Part shown: positions 46,224 to 55,170 of the stretch, piece after piece | Position numbering within the stretch: the first letter of the stretch is position 1 | Layout: the number at the start of each line of letters is the position of its first letter | NCBI RefSeq assembly: GCF_000262465.1 | Contig: NZ_CM001489.1 | Location: 381,386-442,445, forward strand | DNA length: 61,060 nucleotides | Direction of reading: 5' to 3' | Origin: Frankia sp. QA3 | GTDB taxonomy: Bacteria; Actinomycetota; Actinomycetes; Frankiales; Frankiaceae | Translations under genes and position numbers: made by a program | Notes under the pieces: model-generated | What the model was told of the DNA's origin: nothing | Seen by the model: the letters and a program-made list of their open reading frames with translations, nothing else | The model's database searches: none

Positions 46224-47164
46224 GCCGGATCGCCGAGTCGCTGTTCTGGATCGGCCGCTACGTGGAGCGGGCCGAGTCCACCGCCCGCATCCTCGACGTC
46301 CACGTGCACCGGGTGCTGGAGGACCCGTGGCTCGACGCGAGCTCCGCCGGCCGCGAGCTGCTCGCCGTCATGGGCCAGCCCGCCGAGTTCGACCAGCAGG
46401 TCGACTCCCGCACGGTCACCGAGATCCTCGCCTACGACCCGACGCGGCCGTTCAGCATCACCGGGGCCCTGTCGGCGGCCCGGGAGAACGCCCGCGGCGC
46501 GCGCGTGGTCGTCTCCAGCGACGTCTGGGAATGCCTCAACGCCACCTGGAACGACCTGCCGCACACCGAGGAGCTGGCCCGCCGGCTCGGCCCGCACGTG
46601 TTCTTCCGCTACGTCCGCGAGCGCACCGCGATGCTCGCCGGGCTGGTCGACGCCACCCTCGCCCGCGACGACGGCTGGCGCTTCCTGGTGCTCGGCCGCA
46701 GCCTGGAACGCGTCGACATGACCTCCCGCCTGCTGTCGTCGAGCATCAGCGACGACCCGCACTCGCAGAGCTGGATCAGCCTGCTGCGCTCCTGCGGCGC
46801 GCACGAGGCGTACCTGCGGACCTACCGGCGCGCCGTCGACGCCGCCCGGGTCGCCGAGTTCCTGCTGCTCGACCGGCTGTTCCCCCGCTCGGTGTACTGG
46901 TCGCTGGCGCTGGCCGAGGACATCCTCGCCGAACTCGACGGCGGCCGCGGCCGACCCCGGTCCACCGTCGACGACGCCGCCCGGCGCATGGTCGGGCGCA
47001 CCCGCACGGAACTGGAGTTCCACAGCGTCGCCGAGCTCGTCGAGAACATGCCGGACCTGCTCGCCTCCCTGCAGAGCACCTGCTCACTGGTCAGCGGCGA
47101 GGTGACGGCGCGCTACTTCGCGCGGGAGGCACCGCGGTCCTGGGCGATGGAGGTGCCGGCATGA
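46217..47164 (+). CDS. Alpha-E domain protein (DUF403)
   Basis: 315-residue all-helical alpha-E protein, always linked to the circularly permuted ATP-grasp. The diagnostic start MLSRIAESLFWIGRYVERAE is present, then repeated E-R-rich helices such as LGRSLERVDMTSRLL and CGAHEAYLRTYRR. Thought to be a partner or scaffold of the ligase (inference). Overlaps the upstream gene and the next short frame (ATGA). Confidence 0.93.
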   Translation: MLSRIAESLFWIGRYVERAESTARILDVHVHRVLEDPWLDASSAGRELLAVMGQPAEFDQQVDSRTVTEILAYDPTRPFSITGALSAARENARGARVVVSSDVWECLNATWNDLPHTEELARRLGPHVFFRYVRERTAMLAGLVDATLARDDGWRFLVLGRSLERVDMTSRLLSSSISDDPHSQSWISLLRSCGAHEAYLRTYRRAVDAARVAEFLLLDRLFPRSVYWSLALAEDILAELDGGRGRPRSTVDDAARRMVGRTRTELEFHSVAELVENMPDLLASLQSTCSLVSGEVTARYFAREAPRSWAMEVPA

Positions 47165-47346
47165 GCCGGCCGTCGCGGCTGACCCGCCCGGCGAGTCCCA
47201 CCCGGGTGGTCCGCCCGGCGCGGGGCGGCGCCGCGGCCCGGTGGAGGCGGCGGGCTCCGGCGCTGCGCCGCGGGCGCCCGGCGAGCCCGACCCGCTCGAC
47301 GGGCCCGACCCGGCCCACCCGACCCACCCGAGGGGACTCCTGGTGA
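47161..47346 (+). CDS. Short Arg/Pro/Thr-rich frame, possibly coupling alpha-E to transglutaminase
   Basis: 61-codon frame joined to the alpha-E stop by ATGA and to the transglutaminase start by GTGA. Composition is Arg/Pro/Thr-rich with TRPTRPT runs and no recognisable domain. It may be translated simply to carry ribosomes through an otherwise untranslated gap, or it may be a coincidental frame. Low confidence. Confidence 0.3.
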   Translation: MSRPSRLTRPASPTRVVRPARGGAAARWRRRAPALRRGRPASPTRSTGPTRPTRPTRGDSW

Positions 47347-48188
47347 GCTGGCAGATCCGCATCGAGCACTCGACGGGATACCGCTACGCCACCCCCGTGA
47401 TGTCCTCCTACAACGAGGTCAGGATCATCCCGCAGACCGCCGCGTCCCAGCTCACCCTGGAGGCCACGGTCCGCACCGAGCCCGCGGCGAGCACCTACCG
47501 CTACTGGGACTACTGGGGGACCCAGGTCACCGCGTTCGACCTGCACACCCCGCACACCGAACTGGTCGTCACCGGCCGGTCGATCGTGCAGACCGCCCCG
47601 GCGCCGCAGCCCCCGACGGACGTCCCGACCTGGGAGCGGCTGGGCGCCGACCCGGTCGCGGACGAGTTCGTCGAGTACCTGCGCCCCTCGGCGTCCACCC
47701 CGGAGCACGACGAGCTCACCGCGGCCGCCCGCGAGCTCGTCGCCCGCCACGGCCCGCGGGACTTCATCCCCGCCGTCGGCGACTGGGTGCGCGAACGCCT
47801 CGCCTACCGCCGCGGCACCACCGGCGTGCACACCTCCGCGGTGGAGGCGTGGCGGCGCAGGGAGGGCGTCTGCCAGGACTTCGCGCATCTCGCCCTGGTC
47901 CTGATGCGGGCGGCGGGCATGCCGGCGCGCTACGTCTCCGGCTACCAGCACCCCTCCGCCCAGGCGGAGGTCGGCGAGACCGTCGAGGGGCAGTCGCACG
48001 CCTGGGTGGAGGGCTGGCTCGGTCGGTGGTGGGGCTTCGACCCGACCAACGCGGTCCCCGCCGGCGAGCAGCACGTGGTCGTCGCCCGTGGCCGTGACTA
48101 CAACGACGTCCCCCCCGTGCGCGGCGTCTTCTCCGGCGGCACCTCCACCTCCCTCGGCGTCACCGTCGCCGTGACCCGCCTCGCCTGA
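47343..48188 (+). CDS. Transglutaminase-like cysteine protease-fold protein
   Basis: 281 residues. An N-terminal beta domain (IRIEHSTGYRYATPVMSSYNE) typical of this family precedes a transglutaminase-like core: catalytic Cys in REGVCQDFAHLAL (about residue 178), His in QSHAWVEGWL and Asp in GFDPTN. Catalytic triad intact. Such proteins may be peptidases or amide-forming/transferring enzymes acting with the ATP-grasp ligase. GTG 47343 overlaps the preceding short frame and has GAGGGGA upstream. Confidence 0.92.
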   Translation: MSWQIRIEHSTGYRYATPVMSSYNEVRIIPQTAASQLTLEATVRTEPAASTYRYWDYWGTQVTAFDLHTPHTELVVTGRSIVQTAPAPQPPTDVPTWERLGADPVADEFVEYLRPSASTPEHDELTAAARELVARHGPRDFIPAVGDWVRERLAYRRGTTGVHTSAVEAWRRREGVCQDFAHLALVLMRAAGMPARYVSGYQHPSAQAEVGETVEGQSHAWVEGWLGRWWGFDPTNAVPAGEQHVVVARGRDYNDVPPVRGVFSGGTSTSLGVTVAVTRLA

Positions 48189-48609
48189 GGCGTCGAGGCC
48201 AGCCTCCACCGCGGGAGCCTAGTGGGGTCCGGCCGGCGCCGCCACGCCGAGCCGGTTCGCCGGCTCGCCGGTCTGCGGTGCCCGCTGACGAACTCGGCCT
48301 CCCCCGGTATCGGCGTGAAGCGGCGGACCGGCTCCTGCGGCGCGATCGCCGCCGGGAACCCCCGCAGCCGTTGCGTCCCCGCCTGCGGGGAGTGCGCGGC
48401 GCAGGCAGATCGCGCAGGTTGTGTATTGCCTGTTTCTGACTGGCCGGGTCGGGATGGTGTGCAGAAGGAAGTGCGATTCGCAGACGACGCCCAGGACCGC
48501 CACATACACGCAGGAGCGTCCAATGATTTGACGAGCCCTGAAAAGGCTGCGGTAACGTTCGCCTCGCGCCCCGGCGCATCTCAATGACCTGACAGGGAAA
48601 GTAGGGAAA
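48189..48609. other. 421-bp spacer before the Gln-rich gene
   Basis: No gene supported. The second half is AT-richer and probably carries a promoter for the next gene. Confidence 0.4.
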
Positions 48610-48957
48610 ATGGGTCAGCAGCAGGATCAGCAGGTCGAGCAGCAGCTGCGGCAGAACTGGCGGCAGATCCGCTACCGTATCCTCGACCAGTTCGGCCAGG
48701 TCAGCGCGGCGGATGTCGACGCCGCCAACAGCATCGACGACCTTGTCGCCCGGATTGCGGACAAGACGCACCACAGCGAGACGTACGTCCAGAACCGCCT
48801 CCAGGAGCTGGCGGGCGTGGGAGCGGGACAGAGCGGGTTTTCCGGAGGGCGTTTCTCCGGCGGCCAGCAGGGCGGCCAGCTGGGCGGCCAGCAGGGCCAG
48901 GCGTTCGGCTCGCAGCAGGGCGGCCAGCAGGGCCAGCCGTTCGGCTCGCAGCAGTAA
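48610..48957 (+). CDS. Small Gln-rich protein with CsbD-like N-terminus
   Basis: 115 residues. A start rich in Gln (GQQQDQQVEQQLRQ) leads to NWRQIRYRILDQFGQVSAAD and a charged helical stretch to about residue 72, resembling CsbD-like stress proteins in layout (weak). The remainder is Gly/Gln/Ser low complexity from imperfect 18/36-bp units. A clear ribosome-binding site (GTAGGGAAA) precedes the ATG. It lies downstream of a transglutaminase gene, so its glutamines could be substrates; that is speculation. A large hairpin follows. Confidence 0.8.
   Translation: MGQQQDQQVEQQLRQNWRQIRYRILDQFGQVSAADVDAANSIDDLVARIADKTHHSETYVQNRLQELAGVGAGQSGFSGGRFSGGQQGGQLGGQQGQAFGSQQGGQQGQPFGSQQ
48866..48955 (+). 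repeat. 18/36-bp Gly-Gln repeats in the small Gln-rich gene
   Basis: Alternating units GGCGGCCAGCAGGGCCAG and SCGTTCGGCTCGCAGCAG (period 36, made from two 18-bp units) encode GGQQGQ and (A/P)FGSQQ. Confidence 0.9.
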
Positions 48958-48974
48958 TATCCTCGCCCCGAGGT

Positions 48975-49033
48975 GAGCCGAACCGGGCTCGCGCCAGGTG
49001 ACCTTCACCTGGCGCGTCACCCCGGTTCGGCTC
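48975..49033. terminator. Large two-part hairpin
   Basis: Outer perfect 13-bp arms (48975-48987 and 49021-49033) enclose an inner perfect 11-bp hairpin (48991-49001 and 49005-49015, loop CCT). It lies between the Gln-rich gene (plus) and the 53-codon frame (minus), so probably terminates both. Confidence 0.85.
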
Positions 49034-49056
49034 TGCTACTCGGCGCGCATTCCCAA

Positions 49057-49218
49057 TCATGTCGCGCCGAGTAGCATCCGGAACTCGAGAAGATCGTCCA
49101 TCAGCTTGATCGTTGCTGCGTCACGGGGTAGCTGTCGCAGCTCGTCGAGCATCGCGTCCGTTTCTTCCATGGTAGGAATCTCGTCAATCGATGCTGCTAT
49201 TTTGATGATAGCGGTCAT
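49057..49218 (-). CDS. 53-residue acidic small protein, unknown
   Basis: A 53-residue frame starting M-T-A-I-I-K-I-A, then IDEIPTMEETDAMLDELRQL and ending LMDDLLEFRMLLGAT. It is helical in character and acidic. Codon use differs sharply from all neighbours (ATA, AAA, ATT, ACG; about half GC), pointing to transfer or lax selection. ATG 49218 has an AGGTGG-like site about 10 nt upstream; in-frame GTGs just before are possible. Its stop lies 24 bases from the big hairpin. Function unknown. Confidence 0.5.
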   Translation of the reverse strand: MTAIIKIAASIDEIPTMEETDAMLDELRQLPRDAATIKLMDDLLEFRMLLGAT

Positions 49219-49316
49219 GATATCCACCACCTGCCCGTCCGTGATGAGCCGAGCTACCCCTTAGGATGTCGCGGGGTCAGGTACCCGGCGATCCCCAGAA
49301 TGGCATGATGCAGTTT

Positions 49317-49337
49317 ACCAGATATTAAGGTTCTGGT
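49317..49337 (-). promoter_or_regulatory. Inverted repeat in AT-rich promoter-like DNA
   Basis: ACCAGA ... TCTGGT with a 9-base spacer containing TATTAA; about 100 bases upstream of the 53-codon minus-strand frame. TAATAT or TAAACT on the minus strand could be -10 elements. Confidence 0.4.
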
Positions 49338-49650
49338 GTCCTTTCTGTTAACTCCGGTGCAGGTCGTGTGCGCCCGGTGATGCTCCGCGCGCAGCGTCAC
49401 CGTCCTGCTCGGATCGGGAGAAGGCCGCGGCCGCCCGATCTGGTCGGGGGACGCCCGGCCCGACAGACCACTTCTGCACCGTCACCAACCGGCCGACCGA
49501 TACCTGGCCCGCGACCTGACGCCCGGAAATTTCGCCGACCCGCACGAGGTCCACCGCGTCCCGGTACCCGTGACGGCGGCCGGCACCGCCTGCCAGGTCC
49601 TGCACGCCGGCTCCCGTCGCCTCACCGCAGGCGCACCCGTCTCCGGCGCA

Positions 49651-49695
49651 CTCATCCCCGGCGCACTCATCCCCGGCGCACTCATCCCCGGCGCA
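49651..49695. repeat. 15-bp tandem repeat
   Basis: Three perfect copies of CTCATCCCCGGCGCA (49651-49665, 49666-49680, 49681-49695) in DNA without a supported gene. Confidence 0.95.
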
Positions 49696-50120
49696 CCGCC
49701 GCGTTCGACGGCGAATCCGAGCAGGCCGCGCGGGGCCGCTGCCATCACAGGATCGGCCCACCCCCGGCGACGCGCTCGGCGTCCGCTTCCCACCATGACC
49801 GGCGAGAAGGATCTGTCGGGGCGAGCACCTCGCCAGGAGGTGGCCTGCGGGCGGATGAGCGTGCGGATCTCCACACCGGCGGCTCCCGGAGGCCGGCTGT
49901 CCTCGCCGCAGCGCGCCGCGGTCCCTCAGGGGTTCCCGTGCCACGACGAAATCCGTCGCGCGGGGGAGGACCGTAGTCTGGACGGCATGAGCATCGCCGC
50001 GTCGTGATCCGATGGATGTCCCGCCGATGGAGGTCCCGCCCGGTGGCGTTTCCATCGTCGTCCGTAGCCGTCTGACGTCACCACGGCGTCGCCAGGAAGC
50101 CCGAAAGAGGCCCAACCTCA

Positions 50121-51734
50121 ATGATCATCGTGTCCGAGCTCGAACTGCGAGCCGGAGCCCGCACCCTGATCGAGCCCGTCTCCTTCCGGGTGCAGCAGGG
50201 CGACCGGATCGGTCTGGTCGGGCGCAACGGCGCGGGTAAGACGACCCTGCTGAAGGTGCTGGCGCGCGAGGGCCTGCCGTTCGCCGGCAGCGTCGACGTC
50301 CGCGGCGAGGTGGGCTACCTGCCGCAGGACCCACGCGCCGGCGATCCGACGGACACCGCCCGCGACCGTGTGCTGTCGGCCCGAGGCCTCGACGTTCTGC
50401 TGCGCGAGATGGAGAAGCTGCAGCTGGAGATGGCCGAGCTGGTCGACTCGAAGGCCCGGGACGCGGCGATCCGCCGCTACGGCAGCCTCGAGGAGCGCTT
50501 CGGAACGCTCGGCGGGTACGCCGCCGAAGCGGAGGCGGCCCGGATCTGCTCGTCGCTGGGCCTGGCCGACCGGGTGCTCGCCCAGCCCATCGGCACGCTG
50601 TCCGGCGGGCAGCGCCGCCGGGTGGAGCTGGCTCGGATCCTGTTCGCCGGGTCCGGCAGCTCGGACGCGACGCTGCTGCTCGACGAGCCGACGAACCACC
50701 TCGACGCCGACTCCATCGTCTGGCTGCGCGACTTCCTGCGCGCGCACACCGGCGGCCTCGTCGTCGTCAGCCACGACGTCGACCTGCTCGACCGGTGCGT
50801 CAACAAGGTCTACCACCTCGACGCCAACCGCGCCGCCCTCGACGTCTACAACGTCAACTGGAAGACCTACCTCAACCAGCGGGAGCTCGACGAGCGGCGC
50901 CGACGCCGGGAGCGCGCCAACGCCGAGAAGAAGATCGACTCGCTGAAGGCGCAGGCCGACAAGATGCGGGCGAAGGCGACCAAGGCCCGCGCTGCCCACC
51001 AGATGGACCGCCGGGCCGAGCGGCTGGCCGCGGGCCTCGCCGACGTCCGCGTCGCCGACCGGGTGGCGAAGCTGCGCTTCCCCGACCCCGCGCCCTGCGG
51101 GCGCACCCCGTTGACCGCCACCGGGCTGTCGAAGTCCTACGGTTCGCTGGAGGTGTTCACCGACGTCGACCTGGCGATCGACCGGGGGTCCCGGGTGGTC
51201 GTCCTCGGGCTCAACGGCGCCGGCAAGACGACGTTGCTGCGCATCCTCGCCGGGCAGGAGCGGGCGGACACCGGCGAGGTGCATCCGGGGCACGGCCTGC
51301 GGCTGGGCTACTACGCGCAGGAACACGAGACGCTGGACACCGACCGTTCCGTGCTGGACAACATGCGGGCCGCGGCGCCGGGCACCTCCGACGTGGAGCT
51401 GCGGCGCATCCTCGGCGCGTTCCTGTTCAGTGGCGACACCGTGGAGCAGCGCGCGCAGACCCTCTCCGGCGGAGAGAAGACCCGCCTGGCGTTGGCCGGG
51501 CTGGTGTGCAGCTCGGCGAACGTGCTGCTGCTCGACGAGCCGACGAACAACCTCGACCCCGCGTCCCGGGACGAGGTGCTCGCCGCGCTGGCCACCTACA
51601 AGGGGTCGGTGGTGCTCGTCACGCACGACCCTGGCGCGGTCGAGGCGCTCGACCCGCAGAAGGTGCTGATGCTGCCCGACGGCGTCGAGGACAACTGGTC
51701 CCCCGATCTCATGGAGCTCATCACGCTGGCCTGA
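50121..51734 (+). CDS. ABC-F family ATPase
   Basis: 537-residue cytosolic protein with two ABC domains and no membrane segment. Domain 1: Walker A GRNGAGKTT, signature LSGGQRRRVELARIL, LLLDEPTNHLD. Domain 2: GLNGAGKTT, LSGGEKTRLALAGL, LLLDEPTNNLD. A charged Arg/Lys-rich linker (about 250-305) separates them, as in ABC-F proteins acting on the ribosomal E site (EttA/Uup/antibiotic-protection types). No evidence for a resistance role. ATG 50121 opens MIIVSELELRAG. Confidence 0.94.
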   Translation: MIIVSELELRAGARTLIEPVSFRVQQGDRIGLVGRNGAGKTTLLKVLAREGLPFAGSVDVRGEVGYLPQDPRAGDPTDTARDRVLSARGLDVLLREMEKLQLEMAELVDSKARDAAIRRYGSLEERFGTLGGYAAEAEAARICSSLGLADRVLAQPIGTLSGGQRRRVELARILFAGSGSSDATLLLDEPTNHLDADSIVWLRDFLRAHTGGLVVVSHDVDLLDRCVNKVYHLDANRAALDVYNVNWKTYLNQRELDERRRRRERANAEKKIDSLKAQADKMRAKATKARAAHQMDRRAERLAAGLADVRVADRVAKLRFPDPAPCGRTPLTATGLSKSYGSLEVFTDVDLAIDRGSRVVVLGLNGAGKTTLLRILAGQERADTGEVHPGHGLRLGYYAQEHETLDTDRSVLDNMRAAAPGTSDVELRRILGAFLFSGDTVEQRAQTLSGGEKTRLALAGLVCSSANVLLLDEPTNNLDPASRDEVLAALATYKGSVVLVTHDPGAVEALDPQKVLMLPDGVEDNWSPDLMELITLA

Positions 51735-51919
51735 CACCGCCTCCTCAGGCGCTGCCGTCGCGCTGCCGCCGCGGGGCCGCCCCACCCGCCGCACGGCCGG
51801 CCGGCCCGACTTGTAAGACTGAAGCATCGGGTCGGCGGGGACACCGGCAGCGATGTTCGGCGGCATGGTGGCAGGGACGAGGCGGCCGCCGGCGCCGGGA
51901 TGGAAATGGGGAGTTCTTT

Positions 51920-52882
51920 GTGAGTACGCAGGGCGGCACGAAGGCGGTTCTGGCGGCGCTGGCCGCCAACCTGGGCATCGCGGTGACGAAGTTCGTGGCG
52001 TTTCTGCTCACGCAGTCGTCGTCGATGCTCGCCGAGTCCATCCACTCGGTCGCCGACTCCGGCAACCAGGGTCTGCTGCTGCTCGGCCAGCGCAAGTCGG
52101 CCAGCCCGCCCGACGAGGAGCACCCCTTCGGGTACGGCCGCGCGCGGTACATCGCCGGGTTCCTCGTCGGCATCGTGCTGTTCAGCGTCGGTGGGCTGTT
52201 CTCCGCCTACGAGGGCGTCGAGAAGCTGCGTCACCCGCACGAGCTGGAGAGCGGCCTGATCGCCATCGTCATCCTGCTGATCGCCGTCGGGCTGGAGTCG
52301 TACTCGCTGTCCACCGCGGTACGCGAGTCGAGCAAGATCAAGGGAGACCGTTCCTGGTGGCGGTTCATCCGGGAGGCGCGCGCACCGGAGCTGCCGATCG
52401 TCCTGCTCGAGGACCTGGCCGCCGAGCTGGGGCTGATCTTCGCCCTGCTCGGCGTCGGGCTGACCCTGCTGCTCGACGATCCCATCTGGGACGGCGCCGG
52501 CACCCTGGCCATCGGCATCCTGCTGCTCGTCGTGGCGGTGCTCGTCGCGACCGAGGCTTACGGCATGCTCGTCGGGGAGGCGGCGACCCCGCAGGCCGTC
52601 GCGACGATCCGCGGCACGCTCGCCGCCGCGCCGGGAGTGACGGCGGTCATCCACCTGCGAACCCTGCACCTGGGCCCGGACGAGCTCCTCGTCGCGGCCA
52701 AGATCGGGATTGCGCCGACGGCGACGATGCGGGAGGTCGCCGCGACCATCGACGGCGCCGAGAAGGCGCTGCGGGCGTCCCTGACGGTTCCGATGCGGAT
52801 CTTCCTGGAGCCGGACATCCCCCGCGACGCGCTACCCCGACCGTCCGCGAGCGGCACCGAGGCGACCTCCGCGCCCGCCTGA
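51920..52882 (+). CDS. Cation diffusion facilitator family transporter
   Basis: 320-residue CDF protein exporting divalent metals by proton antiport. About six membrane segments. The metal-site motif is SIHSVADSGNQ (HxxxD), with EDLAAELG as the second, less usual site. The C-terminal cytoplasmic domain is about residues 220-300. GTG 51920 follows GGGGAG. It is 185 bp after the ABC-F gene on the same strand. Metal specificity cannot be told. Confidence 0.9.
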   Translation: MSTQGGTKAVLAALAANLGIAVTKFVAFLLTQSSSMLAESIHSVADSGNQGLLLLGQRKSASPPDEEHPFGYGRARYIAGFLVGIVLFSVGGLFSAYEGVEKLRHPHELESGLIAIVILLIAVGLESYSLSTAVRESSKIKGDRSWWRFIREARAPELPIVLLEDLAAELGLIFALLGVGLTLLLDDPIWDGAGTLAIGILLLVVAVLVATEAYGMLVGEAATPQAVATIRGTLAAAPGVTAVIHLRTLHLGPDELLVAAKIGIAPTATMREVAATIDGAEKALRASLTVPMRIFLEPDIPRDALPRPSASGTEATSAPA

Positions 52883-52946
52883 CGCGCCCGGTTCCGGACG
52901 CGCCGGGTCGCGCCGCGGCGGGTTGCGGACGCTCCCGGACCGCAGG

Positions 52947-54533
52947 TCAGGTCGGGGGGCCGCCGAGGCAGAGCCGCAGGGCGAGGGCTCCGATCGCGCT
53001 CAGTGACATGAGGATGACGGGCAGGCTGCCGGCCTGCAACCGGTCGCCCGGGCGGGCTGGCCGGGGCCGGGGCGCCACCGCCGCGACCAGCAGCCAGGGG
53101 AACACCGGCAGCCAGGTCCGCTCCACCCCGCCCTGGGCGAGGCCCAGGATCACGGCGAACAGCACGGTGGCGGTGGCGCCGACCAGGAACGGCCAGCCCG
53201 GAGTCAGGCGCAGCCGGCGCGCGGCCCGGACGGCGACCGGACCGGTGGCGAGGACCACGACGGTCAGGTCCAGAAAGACCCAGGCCAGCGCGGCTCCCGC
53301 GGACGGCCGCGGCGCGCCGGCCAGGGCCAGCCCGTCGGGCCACGAGAAGCCCCAGGCGTAGAGCAGCCACAGCGGCAGCAGCGCGCCGAGCCCGGTGATG
53401 ACGTTGAGCAGCGGCCGGCGCCGGATGAAGTAGGCGGCCGCGATCGCCACCCCCAGCCACACCGGGGCGTAGCCGAACAGCGCCGCCAGGCCCAGCAGCA
53501 GCCCGCTCGCCAGCGCCCACCAGACCGACCGGCGCTCCGGTTCGCAGCCGACCACGCCGACGGCGACCGCCAGCGCGGCGAGCGTGGCCGTCACGGCGTC
53601 CGGGGAAGCCGCCATCCAGCCGTTCCACGGCGCCAGGACGAGGACGGGCACCAGGCGGCGGGCCGCGGTCTCATGGCACAGCGAGCGCACCGCGACGCAC
53701 ACGACCGGAACGGTCAGCGCGCCGAGTGCGGTGAACAGCACGCCGATCGGCACGGCGCCGTGCAGCCCCGCCCGGGTGAGCAGCCAGGTGGCGAGCACCG
53801 GTCCCGGCGGGTGCGCCGGCAGCACGGCGACCGAGCCGGCGACCGCGTGCGGCGTCGTCGTCGTGTAGGCGGCGAGCAGGCCGAGCGGGTCGTCGCCGGC
53901 CGCGCCGGCCGCCGCGAGCAGGTCCGCCGGTGCCCGCAGCCCGGCGGCGAGATCCCCGGGCGTGACCAGGGCGAGCGCGAGAGTCCACGCCAGTGAGCCG
54001 AGATAGCCCAGCAGCAGCAGGACGCTCCAGGGCAGCCGGAACGCCACCGGCCGCGTGGCCGGGGCGGTCGGTGGGGCTGTGCCGGTGGTCGGGGCTGTGC
54101 CGGGGCCGGGAGTGATGTCGGTGCCGGGAGTGGTGTCGATGCCGGGAGTGGTGTCGATGCCGGGAGTGGTGCCGGTGGTCGGGGTCGTGCTGGTGGGCGG
54201 GGCTGGCGGCCGGATCGTCGAGGCCCACCAGGCCGTGAGTGCGATCACGGTTGCGGCGACCGCGAGCGGGACCGCGACGAGCGGGTCGAGGCGCGGATCC
54301 CAGCCGTCGTGCCACGGGGGCCGCGCGAGACCCAGACTCACGTCGGTGCTGGCCAGTACGGCGGTGCCGGCGAGCCCGAAGGCGACCAGGACCAGCCAGA
54401 TCCCGGCCTCGGCGAGCTCCGCCCGCAGGGCCGGTCCCAGCGCGGCGGCGGGCGTGCCGGTCCGCCGGTCCGCCGATCCCCGCGCGGCCGTCGGGACGCC
54501 CGCCCGCTCGGATGCGCTGCCGGTGACGCTCAC
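52947..54533 (-). CDS. Polytopic GT-C-like membrane protein
   Basis: 528 residues with about 11 or 12 hydrophobic segments. The first loop is enlarged by a Pro/Thr/Gly insert (about 110-160) made of 18-bp repeats. A conserved-looking PAHPPGPVL lies in the extracytoplasmic region and APWNGWMAASPDAV later, as in actinobacterial mannosyltransferase-type GT-C proteins; the catalytic Asp cannot be fixed. The call as a glycosyltransferase is inference. GTG 54533. It ends 64 bp from the convergent CDF gene. Confidence 0.65.
   Translation of the reverse strand: MSVTGSASERAGVPTAARGSADRRTGTPAAALGPALRAELAEAGIWLVLVAFGLAGTAVLASTDVSLGLARPPWHDGWDPRLDPLVAVPLAVAATVIALTAWWASTIRPPAPPTSTTPTTGTTPGIDTTPGIDTTPGTDITPGPGTAPTTGTAPPTAPATRPVAFRLPWSVLLLLGYLGSLAWTLALALVTPGDLAAGLRAPADLLAAAGAAGDDPLGLLAAYTTTTPHAVAGSVAVLPAHPPGPVLATWLLTRAGLHGAVPIGVLFTALGALTVPVVCVAVRSLCHETAARRLVPVLVLAPWNGWMAASPDAVTATLAALAVAVGVVGCEPERRSVWWALASGLLLGLAALFGYAPVWLGVAIAAAYFIRRRPLLNVITGLGALLPLWLLYAWGFSWPDGLALAGAPRPSAGAALAWVFLDLTVVVLATGPVAVRAARRLRLTPGWPFLVGATATVLFAVILGLAQGGVERTWLPVFPWLLVAAVAPRPRPARPGDRLQAGSLPVILMSLSAIGALALRLCLGGPPT
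54106..54177 (-). repeat. 18-bp repeats in the membrane protein gene
   Basis: Four 18-bp units (54106-54123, 54124-54141, 54142-54159, 54160-54177) of CCGGGAGTGRTGTCGRTG type, encoding TTPGID or TPGTDI on the minus strand. Confidence 0.92.
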
Positions 54534-55170
54534 CGGTTCGCCCAGCCGGTCGCCGCGTCCCGGGACGCACTCGGCGCCGAGCCGGCGATCACCACTTCAC
54601 GGGCCACCCCTGCACGGTAACGAGTCTTCCGCCGGCCGAGGTCCAGGGCCGATCGGCGCGCGGGTTGCGGGTGCGCGAACCCAGGCCGGACAGGCGTCGC
54701 GGGGGGAGGCGCGGACCGTCCGGCGGCGGTCTCCCGGCCGGCGACGGCCCCGGGCGGGCCGTCGCCGGGTGTGAGTAATCAGTCGGTTTGATCTGCGGCG
54801 TTAGCGGTCCGTCGGCGGGCTCTGTACAGTGATCGACTGTTGGTTGTACCTGCGGTGTTGCGTTGAGGGAAGATCGCCGATCATGCTGGTGACGATGTTC
54901 GCGGCGACGCGCCGTTGCCGTTGTTAGGCCGTGCGCAGGGGATTGGGGACACTGGTCACCGTGCATGGTCGGCCGTGGACGCCCGGCGTGCGTGCGGGCG
55001 GGTGCGACCCGGGCCATGCCGGCGCTGGCGTCGGCGTGGAGATGGAAACGCGAGGGCCCGGGTACGCACCGGCGCACCGCGTGTGATGGATCACATCTGC
55101 TTCGAGTGGCGCGTTCACTCGAGCTGAGTGAAGATCGGTTCGCAGATCATCGAACACGGAGGGGGCCACG
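54534..55170. other. 637-bp spacer before the small HTH gene
   Basis: No gene supported. AT-richer from 54770 to 54920, probably promoter DNA for one or both divergent genes. GTACAGTGATCGACTGTTGGTTGTAC near 54824-54849 has outer GTAC ends but is not a strong palindrome. Confidence 0.4.

Larger units (their letters stand above)
49219..50120. other. 900-bp region without a supported gene
   Basis: The first 120 bases are the AT-richest in the area and contain an inverted repeat (49317-49337), perhaps the promoter of the 53-codon frame. The rest has overlapping open frames on both strands with no family similarity I recognise, and a 3 x 15-bp repeat at 49651-49695. One plus-strand stretch (RYLARDLTPGNFADPHEVHR) looks protein-like and may be a relic. 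Confidence 0.4.

Noticed and set aside
48998..49264. 88-codon plus-strand frame at 49 kb
   Set aside because: It reads through the large hairpin and antisense to the 53-codon frame; Ser/Ile-rich composition is what the reverse of that frame would give.
49348..50121. 257-codon minus-strand and 145-codon plus-strand frames in the 49.3-50.1 kb gap
   Set aside because: They overlap each other, hold no known family, and part of each is a 15-bp repeat. Reported only as a possible relic.
50121..51734. Antibiotic-resistance ABC-F gene
   Set aside because: General ABC-F features only; nothing ties it to a resistance subfamily or a biosynthetic cluster.
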